A stretch of DNA of 54,083 nucleotides from Allochromatium palmeri (GTDB lineage Bacteria > Pseudomonadota > Gammaproteobacteria > Chromatiales > Chromatiaceae), in the NCBI RefSeq assembly GCF_009720725.1, contig NZ_WNKT01000026.1, positions 1 through 54,083 on the forward strand, written 5' to 3'. The translations under genes were made by a program, and so were the position numbers. This document shows, piece after piece, positions 39,201 through 49,687 of the stretch (the first letter of the stretch is position 1; each line of letters opens with the position of its first letter). Below the pieces are notes generated by a model that did not search any database, was not told the origin of the DNA, and saw nothing but the letters and a program-made list of their open reading frames with translations.

Positions 39201-39548
39201 TCATGCAACGGCCTTGAATTCCAGTTCCAGGTGCACCGCGTCATAGGGGAAATGGAGCTTGCCGTCGGGCAGCTTGTCGATCACGCCGGCCTTGACGAGC
39301 GCCTGAGTATCTGTGTGCACACCCTTGACATCCCGTCCGACGCGCCGCGCCAGCTCACGCACACCAACCGGACCCGCTCCGGTCAAGGCTCGCAGCAGCG
39401 TCCAGCGCCGTGCCGTCAGCACTGTGAAGAGCTGTTCCTCGGACGGAAACGACAAGACAGGCGCCGATGGCTCCGAGCTTTCCAACGCGGCCAGCATCCG
39501 CGCCTTGGTCGTTTCCAAATCGCAAACATCGATCATCAGGGTGCGCAT
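39201..39548 (-). CDS. Small HTH protein, HVO_A0114-like
   Basis: A 115-residue protein. A winged-helix-like core (ARRWTLLRALTGAGPVGVRELARRVGRDVKGVHTD) is followed by ALVKAGVIDKLPDGKLHFPYD, a pattern common in antitoxin-like transcription factors of the HVO_A0114 type. Such genes often follow a small toxin gene; here only about 55 bp separate it from folB upstream and no toxin frame is visible, so it appears as an orphan. The ATG at 39548 is preferred; an in-frame start at 39608 would overlap folB. Confidence 0.75.
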   Translation of the reverse strand: MRTLMIDVCDLETTKARMLAALESSEPSAPVLSFPSEEQLFTVLTARRWTLLRALTGAGPVGVRELARRVGRDVKGVHTDTQALVKAGVIDKLPDGKLHFPYDAVHLELEFKAVA

Positions 39549-39604
39549 GGTCTGATCCTCACAGCAGGGTAGAGACAATGGAGAGACGAGCAACCCACCA
39601 TATA

Positions 39605-39976
39605 TCAAACGTCCGCACCAGGCCGCACGCCGCGCTCGATGACGACCCCGACATCGACCCCCTCCCCCACCGCGCCCGGCTTGTTGAGACTGAGCCGCAA
39701 CCAGGGAATGCCGAACTCACGCATCAAAAGCGCCGCGCACTGTTCGGCCAGCGTCTCGACCAGCTCATGCCGGTTGTTCGTGACCACCTCGGTCAGACGA
39801 CGGGTGACGGCGTCATAGTCGAGCGCATCGGCGATACGGTCGCTCGCCGCCGCACGCGCCACATCGCTCGCCATCTCCAGATCCAGGATCACCGGGCGCG
39901 TGGTCCGCTTCTCCCAGTCGTGGATGCCGATGCAGGTGTCGAGGCGCAGGCCGCGAATGAAGACGATGTCAGTCAT
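39605..39976 (-). CDS. folB: Dihydroneopterin aldolase
   Basis: A 123-residue FolB that splits 7,8-dihydroneopterin to 6-hydroxymethyl-dihydropterin, the substrate of FolK encoded at 23420. Visible: FIRGLRLDTCIGIHDWEK at the N-terminus, the conserved DYDAV segment with DALDYDAVTRRL, and the late active-site region SLNKPGAVGEGVDVGV. It is divergent from plsY with a 46-bp gap, the usual folB-plsY-tsaD neighbourhood of gammaproteobacteria. Confidence 0.95.
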   Translation of the reverse strand: MTDIVFIRGLRLDTCIGIHDWEKRTTRPVILDLEMASDVARAAASDRIADALDYDAVTRRLTEVVTNNRHELVETLAEQCAALLMREFGIPWLRLSLNKPGAVGEGVDVGVVIERGVRPGADV

Positions 39977-40022
39977 GATACAGTTTTAGCCTCGTGTCCG
40001 ATTCCAACCTCAGATTCTACTC

Positions 40023-40625
40023 ATGATCACAGCTACACTGCTCATCATCGCCGCCTATCTGCTCGGCTCGGTCTCCAGCGCCATCATCGTCTGCCGCCTG
40101 ATGGGACTGCCGGACCCGCGCACCCAAGGCTCGAACAATCCGGGCGCCACCAACGTCATGCGCATCGGCGGCAAAAAGCCCGCCGCCATCACGCTCCTCG
40201 GCGACAGCCTCAAGGGCCTGATCCCCATGCTCGTCGGCCAGGCCCTGGATGCCAGCCCGGCCGTGCTCGCGGGGATCGGACTGGCCGCCTTCGTCGGCCA
40301 TCTCTACCCGGTGTTCTTCGGCTTCAAGGGCGGCAAGGGCGTGGCCACGGCACTCGGCGTGCAGTTCGGACTCTACTGGCCGATCGGACTCTGTGTCGCG
40401 GCCGTGTGGCTGTTCGTCGCCAAAGTGCTCAAGATCTCCTCGCTCTCGGGGCTGATCTCGATGGCACTGGCGCCGGTCTTCGTCTGGCTGTTCTGGGACG
40501 AGAAGGCGCTGATCGGGATGCAGCTCATCATCACCGGCCTGCTGATCTGGCGTCATCGCAGCAACATCCGCAACCTGCTCGACGGCACCGAGGACCGGAT
40601 CAGCGCCAAGACCTCCTCGGACTGA
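40023..40625 (+). CDS. plsY: Acyl-phosphate:glycerol-3-phosphate acyltransferase
   Basis: A 200-residue inner-membrane enzyme that acylates glycerol-3-phosphate using the acyl-phosphate produced by PlsX. The three family motifs are in order: GSNNPGATNVMR (about 36-47), a segment around LGDSLKGLIPM, and GHLYPVFFGFKGGKGVATALG (about 92-112). About five helices are predicted. The length matches E. coli PlsY (YgiH). Confidence 0.95.
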   Translation: MITATLLIIAAYLLGSVSSAIIVCRLMGLPDPRTQGSNNPGATNVMRIGGKKPAAITLLGDSLKGLIPMLVGQALDASPAVLAGIGLAAFVGHLYPVFFGFKGGKGVATALGVQFGLYWPIGLCVAAVWLFVAKVLKISSLSGLISMALAPVFVWLFWDEKALIGMQLIITGLLIWRHRSNIRNLLDGTEDRISAKTSSD

Positions 40626-40751
40626 TCGGCCTGGATTCAGTCATTTGACGAAACGTGCATTGAAGTCGAAGTGGGGCGTCCCGCAGCGTCAGGCGACATA
40701 TCACCTGCTCCGGCTATTCTTCCTATACACATCTGAGGGCGAGAGGATCTG

Positions 40752-41975
40752 ATGATGAGCGGTTCTTCTGAAGAACGCCGAGCGGCGGTGGTCAGCAGCC
40801 ATCTCCATCGCTCGGTGCTCGATGCTCTGCCCGCGCAGATTGCCGTGCTCGACCGGGAGGCCCGGCTCATCGCCGTCAACCGGGCCTGGCGCGCCTTCTC
40901 AGTCGAACAGGGCCGCGACGATCAGGCCGGGCAGGATCTCGATCCCAGGACGCTCGCGGCCTGCCGCTGGTCGGGCGAGCATCCGGACGCAACCGTACTC
41001 ACGGCGGCGCGTGGCATCGAGGATGTCATCCAGCGACGCCGCCTGTGCTTCAGTGTCGAGTATTCCTGTCACACGGCAAAACGCCCGTACTGGCTACTGA
41101 TGCGCGCCTTCCCTTTACAGGACGAACAGGAAGGCGCGGTCGTGACCTATCTGGACATCACCGAGCGCCATCATGCCGAGGAGGAAGCGCGCCATGCGCG
41201 CGATGCACTGGCCCAGGTGGCGCGACTCAATGCCGTCGGCGTCCTGGCGTCCTCACTCATTCACGAGCTGCTCCAGCCGCTGAGTTCGGCCAGTTTTTAC
41301 TGTAGCGCCGCCGCTCAACTCGCCGAGGGACCGGCTGCCAACCCCGAGCGTCTGGTCGAGGTCATCCAGCGTATCGACGATCAGGTCCATCGCGCGGGCG
41401 ACATCATGGAGCGTCTGCGCGCTTTTCTGCGCGGACGCAAGATGCACCGGGTACGAATGCCGGTCGATCAGGTGCTCAAGCGCGCCCTGGATCTGGTGCG
41501 CTGGTTCGCCACCGACCGTCAGGTGAAGCTGGAGCTGATCGTGCCCGAACGGCTCCCCGAGATCGAGATCGATCCGGTGCAGATCGAACAGGTGTTGATC
41601 AATCTGATCTGCAACGCGGTGCAGGCGATCAATACGGCCAACAGCCCGCAGCGCGAGGTACGTATCGAGGTCATCGTATGCCTGGGTGAACTCGAATGCA
41701 TCGTGCGCGACACTGGACCGGGTCTGCCGCCCGGACGTCATGCCGCCATCTTCGACATCTTTGAATCGAGCCATGATTCAGGTCTGGGGTTGGGACTGGC
41801 CATCAGCCGCGCGATCGCCGAGGACCATGGCGGACGACTCTGGGCTGAACCGGCACCGCGTGAGGGCGCGGTCTTTCATCTCACACTGCCCACTGTCTGG
41901 GACGACGATCAAAGCGGCGCCAACTCTTCCATCGGCCAGCGCGCACGCGGCTTGAACGCCAGCGGTTCGGTGTGA
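40752..41975 (+). CDS. FixL-like soluble PAS sensor histidine kinase, orphan
   Basis: A 407-residue kinase with no membrane segment. A PAS domain covers about 20-138 ([20 protein letters not shown] through [11 protein letters not shown]). The phospho-acceptor is His171 in [15 protein letters not shown], the H-E-L-x-Q-P-L form typical of FixL-type kinases. The N box has Asn288 (LICNAVQAI); G boxes are DTGPGLPPG and [13 protein letters not shown]. The PAS lacks an evident haem-binding His context, so oxygen sensing by haem is not supported. Two adjacent ATGs (40752, 40755) are candidate starts. The last 67 bp overlap the convergent tsaD. No response regulator is adjacent. Confidence 0.88.
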   Translation: MMSGSSEERRAAVVSSHLHRSVLDALPAQIAVLDREARLIAVNRAWRAFSVEQGRDDQAGQDLDPRTLAACRWSGEHPDATVLTAARGIEDVIQRRRLCFSVEYSCHTAKRPYWLLMRAFPLQDEQEGAVVTYLDITERHHAEEEARHARDALAQVARLNAVGVLASSLIHELLQPLSSASFYCSAAAQLAEGPAANPERLVEVIQRIDDQVHRAGDIMERLRAFLRGRKMHRVRMPVDQVLKRALDLVRWFATDRQVKLELIVPERLPEIEIDPVQIEQVLINLICNAVQAINTANSPQREVRIEVIVCLGELECIVRDTGPGLPPGRHAAIFDIFESSHDSGLGLGLAISRAIAEDHGGRLWAEPAPREGAVFHLTLPTVWDDDQSGANSSIGQRARGLNASGSV

Positions 41976-42940
41976 CCGGCCAGCAGGCGCTGACAGCCGG
42001 CGAAAGCAATCATGGCCCCATTATCGGTGCAGAGCGCCGGGCGCGGATAATAGCTCTGACCACCATCAGCGGCGATGGCCTGGTTCATGCGCTCGCGCAG
42101 ACGCCGATTGGCGCTCACGCCGCCAGCCAGGATGAGCCGCTGCCGTCCGGTCTCGCGCAGTGCACGACGACACTTGATGACCAGCGTATCGACCACCGCC
42201 TCTTCGAAGGCGCGCGCGATGTCGGCGCGGGTCTGCTCCGGGTCGGCAGCTTCAGTCAGCTCAGTGCGCAGAGTGTTGAGCGCAAAGGTCTTGAGTCCGC
42301 TGAAGCTGAAATCCAGCCCCGGACGGTCCGTCATGGGGCGCGGGAAGCGGAAGCGTTGCGGATCGCCGCGCTCGGCCAGCCGCGCCAGCTCAGGACCGCC
42401 CGGATAGGGTAGCCCCAGCAGCTTAGCGGTCTTGTCAAAGGCTTCGCCCGCCGCATCGTCGAGCGACTCGCCCAGGAGGCGATAGCGCCCGATGCCGAGC
42501 ACGTCGATCAACTGAGTGTGCCCCCCCGAGACCAGCAGTGCCACGAAGGGGAACGCGGGCGCCGGCTCTTCGAGCAGCGGCGCCAGCAGATGTCCTTCCA
42601 TGTGATGCACCCCGATCGCCGGCACCTTCCAGGCCCAGGCCAGGGCGCGCCCGAAGGCCGAGCCGACCAGGAGCGCGCCGATCAGTCCCGGCCCGGCGGT
42701 GTAGGCGACACCGTCGATGTCCGCGCGCGTGAGTCCGGATTCATCGAGCACCTGATGGATCAACGGCAGCGTCTTGCGGATATGGTCGCGCGAGGCCAGC
42801 TCCGGCACCACGCCGCCGTATTCGGCATGGATCTCGACCTGAGAATAGACCGCCTGGGCCAGAAGTCCCCGCCCGTCTTCATACACCGCGATCCCCGTCT
42901 CGTCGCACGAGGTTTCGATCCCCAGCACTCGCATCGTCAT
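41909..42940 (-). CDS. tsaD: tRNA N6-threonylcarbamoyladenosine transferase TsaD
   Basis: A 343-residue ASKHA-fold enzyme that, with TsaB, TsaC and TsaE, makes t6A37 in ANN-decoding tRNAs, including the tRNA-Ile encoded in this window. The metal-binding HMEGH motif gives His113 and His117 ([11 protein letters not shown]). [12 protein letters not shown] opens the protein, and [10 protein letters not shown] and [12 protein letters not shown] follow. The start is the ATG at 42940 or 42934 ([12 protein letters not shown]). It is divergent from rpsU, the standard arrangement. Confidence 0.96.
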   Translation of the reverse strand: MTMRVLGIETSCDETGIAVYEDGRGLLAQAVYSQVEIHAEYGGVVPELASRDHIRKTLPLIHQVLDESGLTRADIDGVAYTAGPGLIGALLVGSAFGRALAWAWKVPAIGVHHMEGHLLAPLLEEPAPAFPFVALLVSGGHTQLIDVLGIGRYRLLGESLDDAAGEAFDKTAKLLGLPYPGGPELARLAERGDPQRFRFPRPMTDRPGLDFSFSGLKTFALNTLRTELTEAADPEQTRADIARAFEEAVVDTLVIKCRRALRETGRQRLILAGGVSANRRLRERMNQAIAADGGQSYYPRPALCTDNGAMIAFAGCQRLLAGHTEPLAFKPRARWPMEELAPL

Positions 42941-42997
42941 ACGCCCCGAAAAAGCCGCTTGAAGCCCAACATCCGAAAGATACGCGCATCATAGCCT

Positions 42998-43027
42998 TTG
43001 CGCGGCCAATCGACCATGCGCTATACT
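42998..43027 (+). promoter_or_regulatory. Probable sigma-70 promoter of the rpsU-dnaG-rpoD operon
   Basis: TATACT at 43022-43027 differs from TATAAT at one position. TTGCGC lies 18 bp upstream at 42998-43003, a half-match to TTGACA. It sits in the tsaD-rpsU gap at a sensible distance (about 55 bp) from the rpsU ATG. No other candidate in the gap is better. Confidence 0.5.
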
Positions 43028-43084
43028 TCGGGATCTTTTACCTTCCACCCATCCATTCAACCGGAGACAGCAAGGGATTCATCC

Positions 43085-43300
43085 ATGCCCAGCGTTCGCG
43101 TCAAAGAAAACGAGCCATTCGAAGTCGCCATGCGGCGTTTCAAGCGTTCCTGCGAAAAAGCAGGAGTGCTCGCCGAGGTCCGTCGCCGTGAGTTCTACGA
43201 GAAGCCGACCTCCGAGCGTAAGCGCAAGAAGGCCGCCGCCGTCAAGCGTCATCAGAAGAAGCTCCAACGCGAAGCCCGTCGCTGGGAACGCCCGTACTGA
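43085..43300 (+). CDS. rpsU: 30S ribosomal protein S21
   Basis: A 71-residue, strongly basic protein: [40 protein letters not shown] and the Lys/Arg-rich tail ending WERPY. This is an almost invariant gammaproteobacterial S21, which helps 16S rRNA recognise mRNA leaders. The ATG at 43085 with AAGGGA upstream is used; the longer open frame upstream is not. It is the first gene of the macromolecular-synthesis operon. Confidence 0.98.
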   Translation: MPSVRVKENEPFEVAMRRFKRSCEKAGVLAEVRRREFYEKPTSERKRKKAAAVKRHQKKLQREARRWERPY

Positions 43301-43319
43301 GCCGAGCGCGTCCAGGGAA

Positions 43320-43342
43320 TGGCCGAGGCGCCCCATCGGCCA
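43320..43342 (+). terminator. Hairpin between rpsU and yqeY
   Basis: TGGCCGA-GGCGCCCCA-TCGGCCA forms a perfect 7-bp stem just after rpsU. No T-run follows. In E. coli a partial terminator after rpsU lowers dnaG expression relative to S21; this hairpin is in the right place for a similar attenuating or processing role. Confidence 0.45.
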
Positions 43343-43399
43343 CGCCATCCCCTGAATTCTCCAGATCCTAGATCGAAACCAAAGTGCTGGACCATCGGT

Positions 43400-43843
43400 A
43401 TGCTCAAGTCGCGTATCCAGGATGACATGAAGACCGCCATGAAGGCGGGAGACAAGACCCGACTCGGCGTGATCCGGCTGATGCTGGCCGCCATCAAGCA
43501 GCGCGAAGTCGATGAGCGCATCGAACTCGACGACGCTCAGACGCTGGCCGTGCTCGACAAGATGGTCAAGCAGCGGCGCGACTCGATCAGCCAGTACGAG
43601 AACGCCAAACGCGAGGATCTGGCCGAGGTCGAGCGCTTCGAGGTCGGAGTCATTCAGGACTACCTGCCTGCCGCGCTCAGCGAAGCCGAGATCGCCGCGC
43701 TCGTCGAGGACGCCATCACCGCCTCCGGTGCCGCCGCCATGAGCGACATGGGCAAGGTGATGAACGTGCTGCGTCCCCAGATCCAGGGCCGCGCCGATAT
43801 GGGCGCTGTCAGCGCGCTGGTCAAGCAGCGCCTCGGAGCCTGA
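43400..43843 (+). CDS. yqeY: GatB/YqeY domain protein
   Basis: A 147-residue soluble helical protein homologous to the C-terminal domain of the amidotransferase subunit GatB: MLKSRIQDDMKTAMKAGDKT at the start, LMLAAIKQREVDERIELDD, and the MGKVMNVLRPQIQGRADMG stretch near the end. It may act on tRNA, but its function is not established. The ATG at 43400 begins the conserved region. It is commonly found between rpsU and dnaG. Confidence 0.93.
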   Translation: MLKSRIQDDMKTAMKAGDKTRLGVIRLMLAAIKQREVDERIELDDAQTLAVLDKMVKQRRDSISQYENAKREDLAEVERFEVGVIQDYLPAALSEAEIAALVEDAITASGAAAMSDMGKVMNVLRPQIQGRADMGAVSALVKQRLGA

Positions 43844-43865
43844 CGCCATCCCGCGCGAGCCACGC

Positions 43866-45617
43866 ATGGCTGGCCACATCCCGCCTGAATTCATCGACCA
43901 ACTGCTGGTGCGAACCGATATCGTCGACGTCATCGGCTCGCGTCTTCAGCTGCGCAAGGCCGGCCGGGAGTTCCAATCCCGCTGCCCCTTCCACGAAGAA
44001 AAGACCCCGTCCTTCAGCGTCAGTCCCGACAAGCAGTTTTATCACTGCTTCGGCTGCGGTGCGCATGGGACCGCCATCGGCTTTTTGATGGAGTACGACC
44101 ATCTCCCCTTCCGCGAAGCGGTGGAGGAGCTGGCCGAACGTGCCGGACTGGAGATTCCGAGCGATGGCGATCCGACGCAGGCTGTGGCGGATCATGGTCC
44201 GCTCTATCGTCTGCTGGAAGAGGTTGCCGCCTACTATCGCCAGCAGTTACGCGATCATCCCGAGGCCCAACGCGCCATCGCCTATCTGAAAGGCCGTGGT
44301 CTGACCGGCGAGATCGCCGCACGCTTCGGTCTCGGCTATGCGCCGGCGCGCGGCAATCCCGTGCTCACCCAGTTCGGTCGCGACGACGCCGCGCGTGCCC
44401 GGCTCCAGACGGTCGGACTCGTCTCCGAGCAGGATGGCCGGCGCTATGACAAGTTCCGCGACCGCGTCCTGTTTCCGATCCGCGACCGGCGCGGGCGGGT
44501 CATCGGCTTCGGCGGGCGCCTGCTCGGCGAGGGCAAACCCAAGTATCTCAACTCGCCCGAGACGCCGATCTTCCACAAGGGACGCGAACTCTACGGGCTC
44601 CATGAGGCACAACGGGCCAACCGCAAGCTCGACGCCCTGATCGTGGTCGAGGGCTATCTGGACGTCATCGCCCTCGCCCAGTTCGGGATCAGCAACGCCG
44701 TGGCCACGCTCGGCACGGCGACCACGCCCGAGCATCTCAACCAGCTGCTGAAGCTGGCCCCGGACATCGTCTTCTGCTTCGACGGCGACCGCGCCGGACG
44801 CGCGGCGGCCTGGAAGGCACTGGAGACTGCCCTGCCCCTGGCGACCGGGCATCAGGCGATCCGTTTCCTGTTTCTGTCCGAGGGCGATGATCCGGATACC
44901 CTGGTGCGCCGCGAGGGGGCCGAGGGCTTCCGATCGCGTCTGGAACGCGCTCAGCCGCTATCAGATTTTCTCTTCGAGCACCTGAGCGCGTCGATGGACA
45001 CCACCACCATGGATGGACGCGCGCGCTTTGCCAGCCAGCTCCAGCCGTATATCGATCGCTTGCCGCCGGGTGTGTATCGCGACCTTCTGGTCAAGCGTCT
45101 GGCGGATTTCACAGGCACGCCGCTTCAGTCCGCCAGACCCGCCGCCGCGCGCGCTCAAACAGGCCGAGGCCGCGCCGCGCGGTTCAGCCAGCCCGCGCGC
45201 CCGAGCCTGGTTGCCCAGGCCATTGCACTGCTGCTCGATCGCCCCGATCTGGCACCCCAGGCTCTGGACCTGAACGACGACTGGCGCCGCTCCAGCCAGC
45301 GCGGCATCGAGGTTCTGGCGCAACTGCTCGATCTGCTGAGTCAGTCGCCCGATCTGTCCAAGGCGCGACTCCTGGAACGCTGGCGCGAGCATCCCCATTT
45401 CGACTATCTGCAACGGCTGAGCGTCGATCCCTTTCTGCGCGACATGAACGCCGAGGGTGCCGGAGCCGAGCTGACGGGCGCCATCGAGCGCCTGAGCACC
45501 GAGGTGCGTGAGCACGAGTGGCGTCAGCCGCTCAACAAACGCAGTCCGAGCGAATGGACTGAGGAAGAACGCGCCAGACTCGCCCAGCGCGACTGGAGCA
45601 TGCGAGAACTGGACTAG
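43866..45617 (+). CDS. dnaG: DNA primase
   Basis: A 583-residue primase that makes RNA primers at the fork. The N-terminal zinc domain has Cys40, His43, Cys61 and Cys64 (CPFHEEKTPSF; HCFGCG). The TOPRIM domain shows VVEGYLDVIALAQ and CFDGDRAGRAA, preceded by the catalytic-core stretch RVIGFGGRLLGEGKPKYLNS. The C-terminal helical DnaB-interaction domain follows. The length is typical. It starts 22 bp after yqeY and ends about 200 bp before rpoD. Confidence 0.97.
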   Translation: MAGHIPPEFIDQLLVRTDIVDVIGSRLQLRKAGREFQSRCPFHEEKTPSFSVSPDKQFYHCFGCGAHGTAIGFLMEYDHLPFREAVEELAERAGLEIPSDGDPTQAVADHGPLYRLLEEVAAYYRQQLRDHPEAQRAIAYLKGRGLTGEIAARFGLGYAPARGNPVLTQFGRDDAARARLQTVGLVSEQDGRRYDKFRDRVLFPIRDRRGRVIGFGGRLLGEGKPKYLNSPETPIFHKGRELYGLHEAQRANRKLDALIVVEGYLDVIALAQFGISNAVATLGTATTPEHLNQLLKLAPDIVFCFDGDRAGRAAAWKALETALPLATGHQAIRFLFLSEGDDPDTLVRREGAEGFRSRLERAQPLSDFLFEHLSASMDTTTMDGRARFASQLQPYIDRLPPGVYRDLLVKRLADFTGTPLQSARPAAARAQTGRGRAARFSQPARPSLVAQAIALLLDRPDLAPQALDLNDDWRRSSQRGIEVLAQLLDLLSQSPDLSKARLLERWREHPHFDYLQRLSVDPFLRDMNAEGAGAELTGAIERLSTEVREHEWRQPLNKRSPSEWTEEERARLAQRDWSMRELD

Positions 45618-45731
45618 CTTTTTCAGCGAGATCGTCTATCTATGTGTGGTCAGCCACGAAGAAGCGGACCGTCGTCCACCCGACGCTTTGAGTAAAGGCT
45701 CCGCTTAGGCCGACCCGATGACCCTATTGCT

Positions 45732-45765
45732 GAGTCTCTTCAAACAGAGACTCTCGTGCTATACT
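45732..45765 (+). promoter_or_regulatory. Candidate rpoD promoter overlapped by a palindrome
   Basis: TATACT (45760-45765) is a near-consensus -10, the same hexamer as upstream of rpsU. GAGTCTC-TTCAAACA-GAGACTC (45732-45753) is a perfect 7-bp inverted repeat covering the -35 zone. Inside it CTTCAA resembles the heat-shock -35 element CTTGAA. Either a protein binding the palindrome, or the hairpin ending the dnaG message, could control rpoD. The call is tentative. Confidence 0.45.
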
Positions 45766-45816
45766 AGGTGGTTCGCTTTTGAGCCGACTTTGGCCGCATC
45801 CAGATCAAGGTACCCC

Positions 45817-47697
<1,881 letters not shown>

Positions 47698-47743
47698 TCG
47701 ATTGAGCGCCAGGGACGGCGCGCGACAGTCATCACCGCATTCC

Positions 47744-47819
47744 GGGCCGTTAGCACAGCGGTTAGTGCAGGGGACTCATAATCCCTTGGTCGTAGGTTCG
47801 AATCCTACACGGCCCACCA
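47744..47819 (+). tRNA. ileX: tRNA-Ile (CAU anticodon, lysidine-modified type)
   Basis: A 76-nt tRNA with the acceptor stem GGGCCGT paired to ACGGCCC, discriminator A and an encoded CCA (47817-47819). The anticodon CAT is at 47777-47779 in the loop CTCATAA, and the T arm contains GGTTCGAATCC. The D-arm and anticodon-arm sequence (GACTCATAATC, CTTGGTCG) closely matches E. coli tRNA-Ile2 and not initiator or elongator tRNA-Met. TilS would convert C34 to lysidine so that it reads AUA. It stands alone downstream of rpoD. Confidence 0.92.
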
Positions 47820-48066
47820 CTCATCTTTTCGCTCACACACACGGCTTTTTCAGCGACCTGATTGATGCTCTTGGGCGTTCAACCCAAGTCCACTGTCGTT
47901 CCGCTCCGCCCTACCCGCTCCTGCATGCTGGCCTGGACATCGCCGTACCAGTGCTCGAGGTACGTCTTGATCGTCCGTCACGGGTTCGATAGTGCAGACA
48001 ACACCCCAACCGATATGGCAAGCTCGCTCTGTCATCGCGGCGAGTAGTTCATAGAGGACACGACAG

Positions 48067-49650
48067 ATGTTCGAGGCAACGAAGGTTGGCCGCTCGGTCA
48101 GCAAGCAGGACTACAAAGAGCAGCAGGAAGAACTGCGTACCCAGCTCCTGGAAGTCCAGCGCGAACTCAGGCATACCAACATCCCGGTGATCGTGCTGGT
48201 CTCGGGCGTAGAGGCCGCCGGTAAGGGTGAGGTCATCAACCGGCTCAACGAATGGCTCGACACGCGCGGCGTACAGACCTTCGCCTTCTGGAACGAGTCC
48301 GACGAAGAGCGCGAACGCCCACGCTATTGGCGCTTTTGGCGCGCCATGCCGCCGCGCGGCGAGATCTCCATTCTCTTCGGCGGCTGGTATCAGACGCCCA
48401 TCGAGCATCGCTTTCGCGGTCATTGCTCCGACGCCGAACTCGACGGCGAACTCAACCGCATCGTCGACTTCGAACGCATGCTGACCCAGGACGGCGCGCT
48501 CATCGTCAAGTTCTGGTTCCACATGTCCGAGTCCGACCAGAAAGCCCGACTCAAGGAACTGTCGCGCGACGACAAGAGCCGCTGGAAGATGTTGCCGGAG
48601 AAAAGTAAGTTCTCCGAGCACTATGCCGCCTTCGAGCAGGTCGCCGAGCGCGTCATCCTGCACACCGACCGCGGCAGCGCGCCCTGGTATCTGATCGAGG
48701 CCGGCGACCGGCGCTATCGTGATCTGACCGTTGGCAAGACGCTGTTGCACGCCATCCGTTCGCGTCTGGCCGAGGTCAGCCTGGATGACGCCAGCGGCGT
48801 GCCGACCAGCCTCGAACTGCCGGCCAGCGACAGCGCCCAGATCACCCTGCTCGATCAACTTGATCTCTCGCTCGTCCTGCCGCGCGAGGATTACAAAAGC
48901 GAACTCAAGCGACTGCAGACTGAACTCAACGAGCTGGCCTGGAACGCCTACAACAGCGGGCGCTCGACCGTGCTGATGTTCGAGGGCATGGACGCCGGCG
49001 GCAAGGGCGGCGCCATTCGCCGGATCACGCAGGCCGTCGATGCGCGGCTCTATCGCTCCATTCCGGTCGCCGCCCCGACCGATGAAGAGAAAGCCCATCA
49101 CTATCTCTGGCGCTTCTGGCGCCATATCCCGCGCGGCGGACTCATGACCCTCTACGACCGCTCCTGGTACGGGCGCGTCCTGGTCGAGCGCGTCGAGGGC
49201 TTCGCCAGTGCCGCCGAATGGCGTCGTGCCTATTCCGAGATCAACCGCTTCGAAGAACAACTGGTCGACAGTGGCATCGTGCTCGCCAAGTTCTGGATCC
49301 ACATCAGTCAGGACGAGCAGCTCAAGCGCTTCAAGGACCGCGAGGCGGTACCCTACAAGCGCTATAAGATCACCGAAGACGACTGGCGCAATCGCGAGAA
49401 GTGGCCTCAGTACAAGGAGGCCGTCAATGAAATGATCGTGCGCACCAGTACCAAGCACGCCGGCTGGACCCTGGTCGAGGGCAACGACAAACCCTATGCG
49501 CGGATCAAGGTACTCCGCACCGTCTGTGACGCCCTCAACGATGCCCTCAAGGGACCGCCCGCACCAACCGCCGGTTATCTGCCCTGTGGCGAGAAGCGCA
49601 TCGAATCGGCCGATGACAAGCCGGCGAAGAGCCGTGGTAACAACGGCTGA
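48067..49650 (+). CDS. pap: Polyphosphate:AMP phosphotransferase (two-domain PPK2)
   Basis: A 527-residue protein of two fused PPK2 domains, as in class II PPK2 enzymes that phosphorylate AMP to ADP from polyphosphate. Domain 1 (about 15-245) has Walker A VSGVEAAGKGEVIN near residue 46 and RPRYWRFWRAMPPRG. Domain 2 (about 270-500) has FEGMDAGGKGGAIRR near 305, the lid-type motif HHYLWRFWRHIPRGG and YDRSWYGRVLVERVEGF. In fused family members the C-terminal domain carries catalysis. It fits a cell that stores polyphosphate. The ATG has a short AGAGGACACGACAG leader. It is convergent with the acetyltransferase gene. Confidence 0.92.
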   Translation: MFEATKVGRSVSKQDYKEQQEELRTQLLEVQRELRHTNIPVIVLVSGVEAAGKGEVINRLNEWLDTRGVQTFAFWNESDEERERPRYWRFWRAMPPRGEISILFGGWYQTPIEHRFRGHCSDAELDGELNRIVDFERMLTQDGALIVKFWFHMSESDQKARLKELSRDDKSRWKMLPEKSKFSEHYAAFEQVAERVILHTDRGSAPWYLIEAGDRRYRDLTVGKTLLHAIRSRLAEVSLDDASGVPTSLELPASDSAQITLLDQLDLSLVLPREDYKSELKRLQTELNELAWNAYNSGRSTVLMFEGMDAGGKGGAIRRITQAVDARLYRSIPVAAPTDEEKAHHYLWRFWRHIPRGGLMTLYDRSWYGRVLVERVEGFASAAEWRRAYSEINRFEEQLVDSGIVLAKFWIHISQDEQLKRFKDREAVPYKRYKITEDDWRNREKWPQYKEAVNEMIVRTSTKHAGWTLVEGNDKPYARIKVLRTVCDALNDALKGPPAPTAGYLPCGEKRIESADDKPAKSRGNNG

Positions 49651-49656
49651 TGGTCA

Positions 49657-49687
49657 GTGAACGCTGCTTCAGCCGAACGGCGTTCAC
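49657..49687. terminator. Bidirectional hairpin between pap and the acetyltransferase gene
   Basis: GTGAACGC and GCGTTCAC form a perfect 8-bp stem around a 15-nt loop, exactly in the 33-bp gap of two convergent genes and reaching into the stop codon of the leftward one. No T-run on either side. A shared terminator or 3' end stabiliser is likely. Confidence 0.5.

Noticed and set aside
39201-39548. Toxin-antitoxin pair at the small HTH gene
   Set aside because: Only about 55 bp lie between folB and this gene; no toxin frame can fit, so only an orphan antitoxin-like protein is supported.
47744-47819. tRNA-Ile(CAU) as an integration site
   Set aside because: I looked for a repeated tRNA 3' end and an integrase gene within the next few kilobases and saw neither; pap follows directly.
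47744-47819. Reading the CAU tRNA as tRNA-Met
   Set aside because: Arm sequences match the lysidine-type tRNA-Ile2 pattern much better than either methionine tRNA.
47850-48104. 84-codon leftward open frame between tRNA-Ile and pap
   Set aside because: Overlaps the pap start, has no family resemblance, and no integrase-like or attachment-site duplication of the tRNA end is visible nearby.
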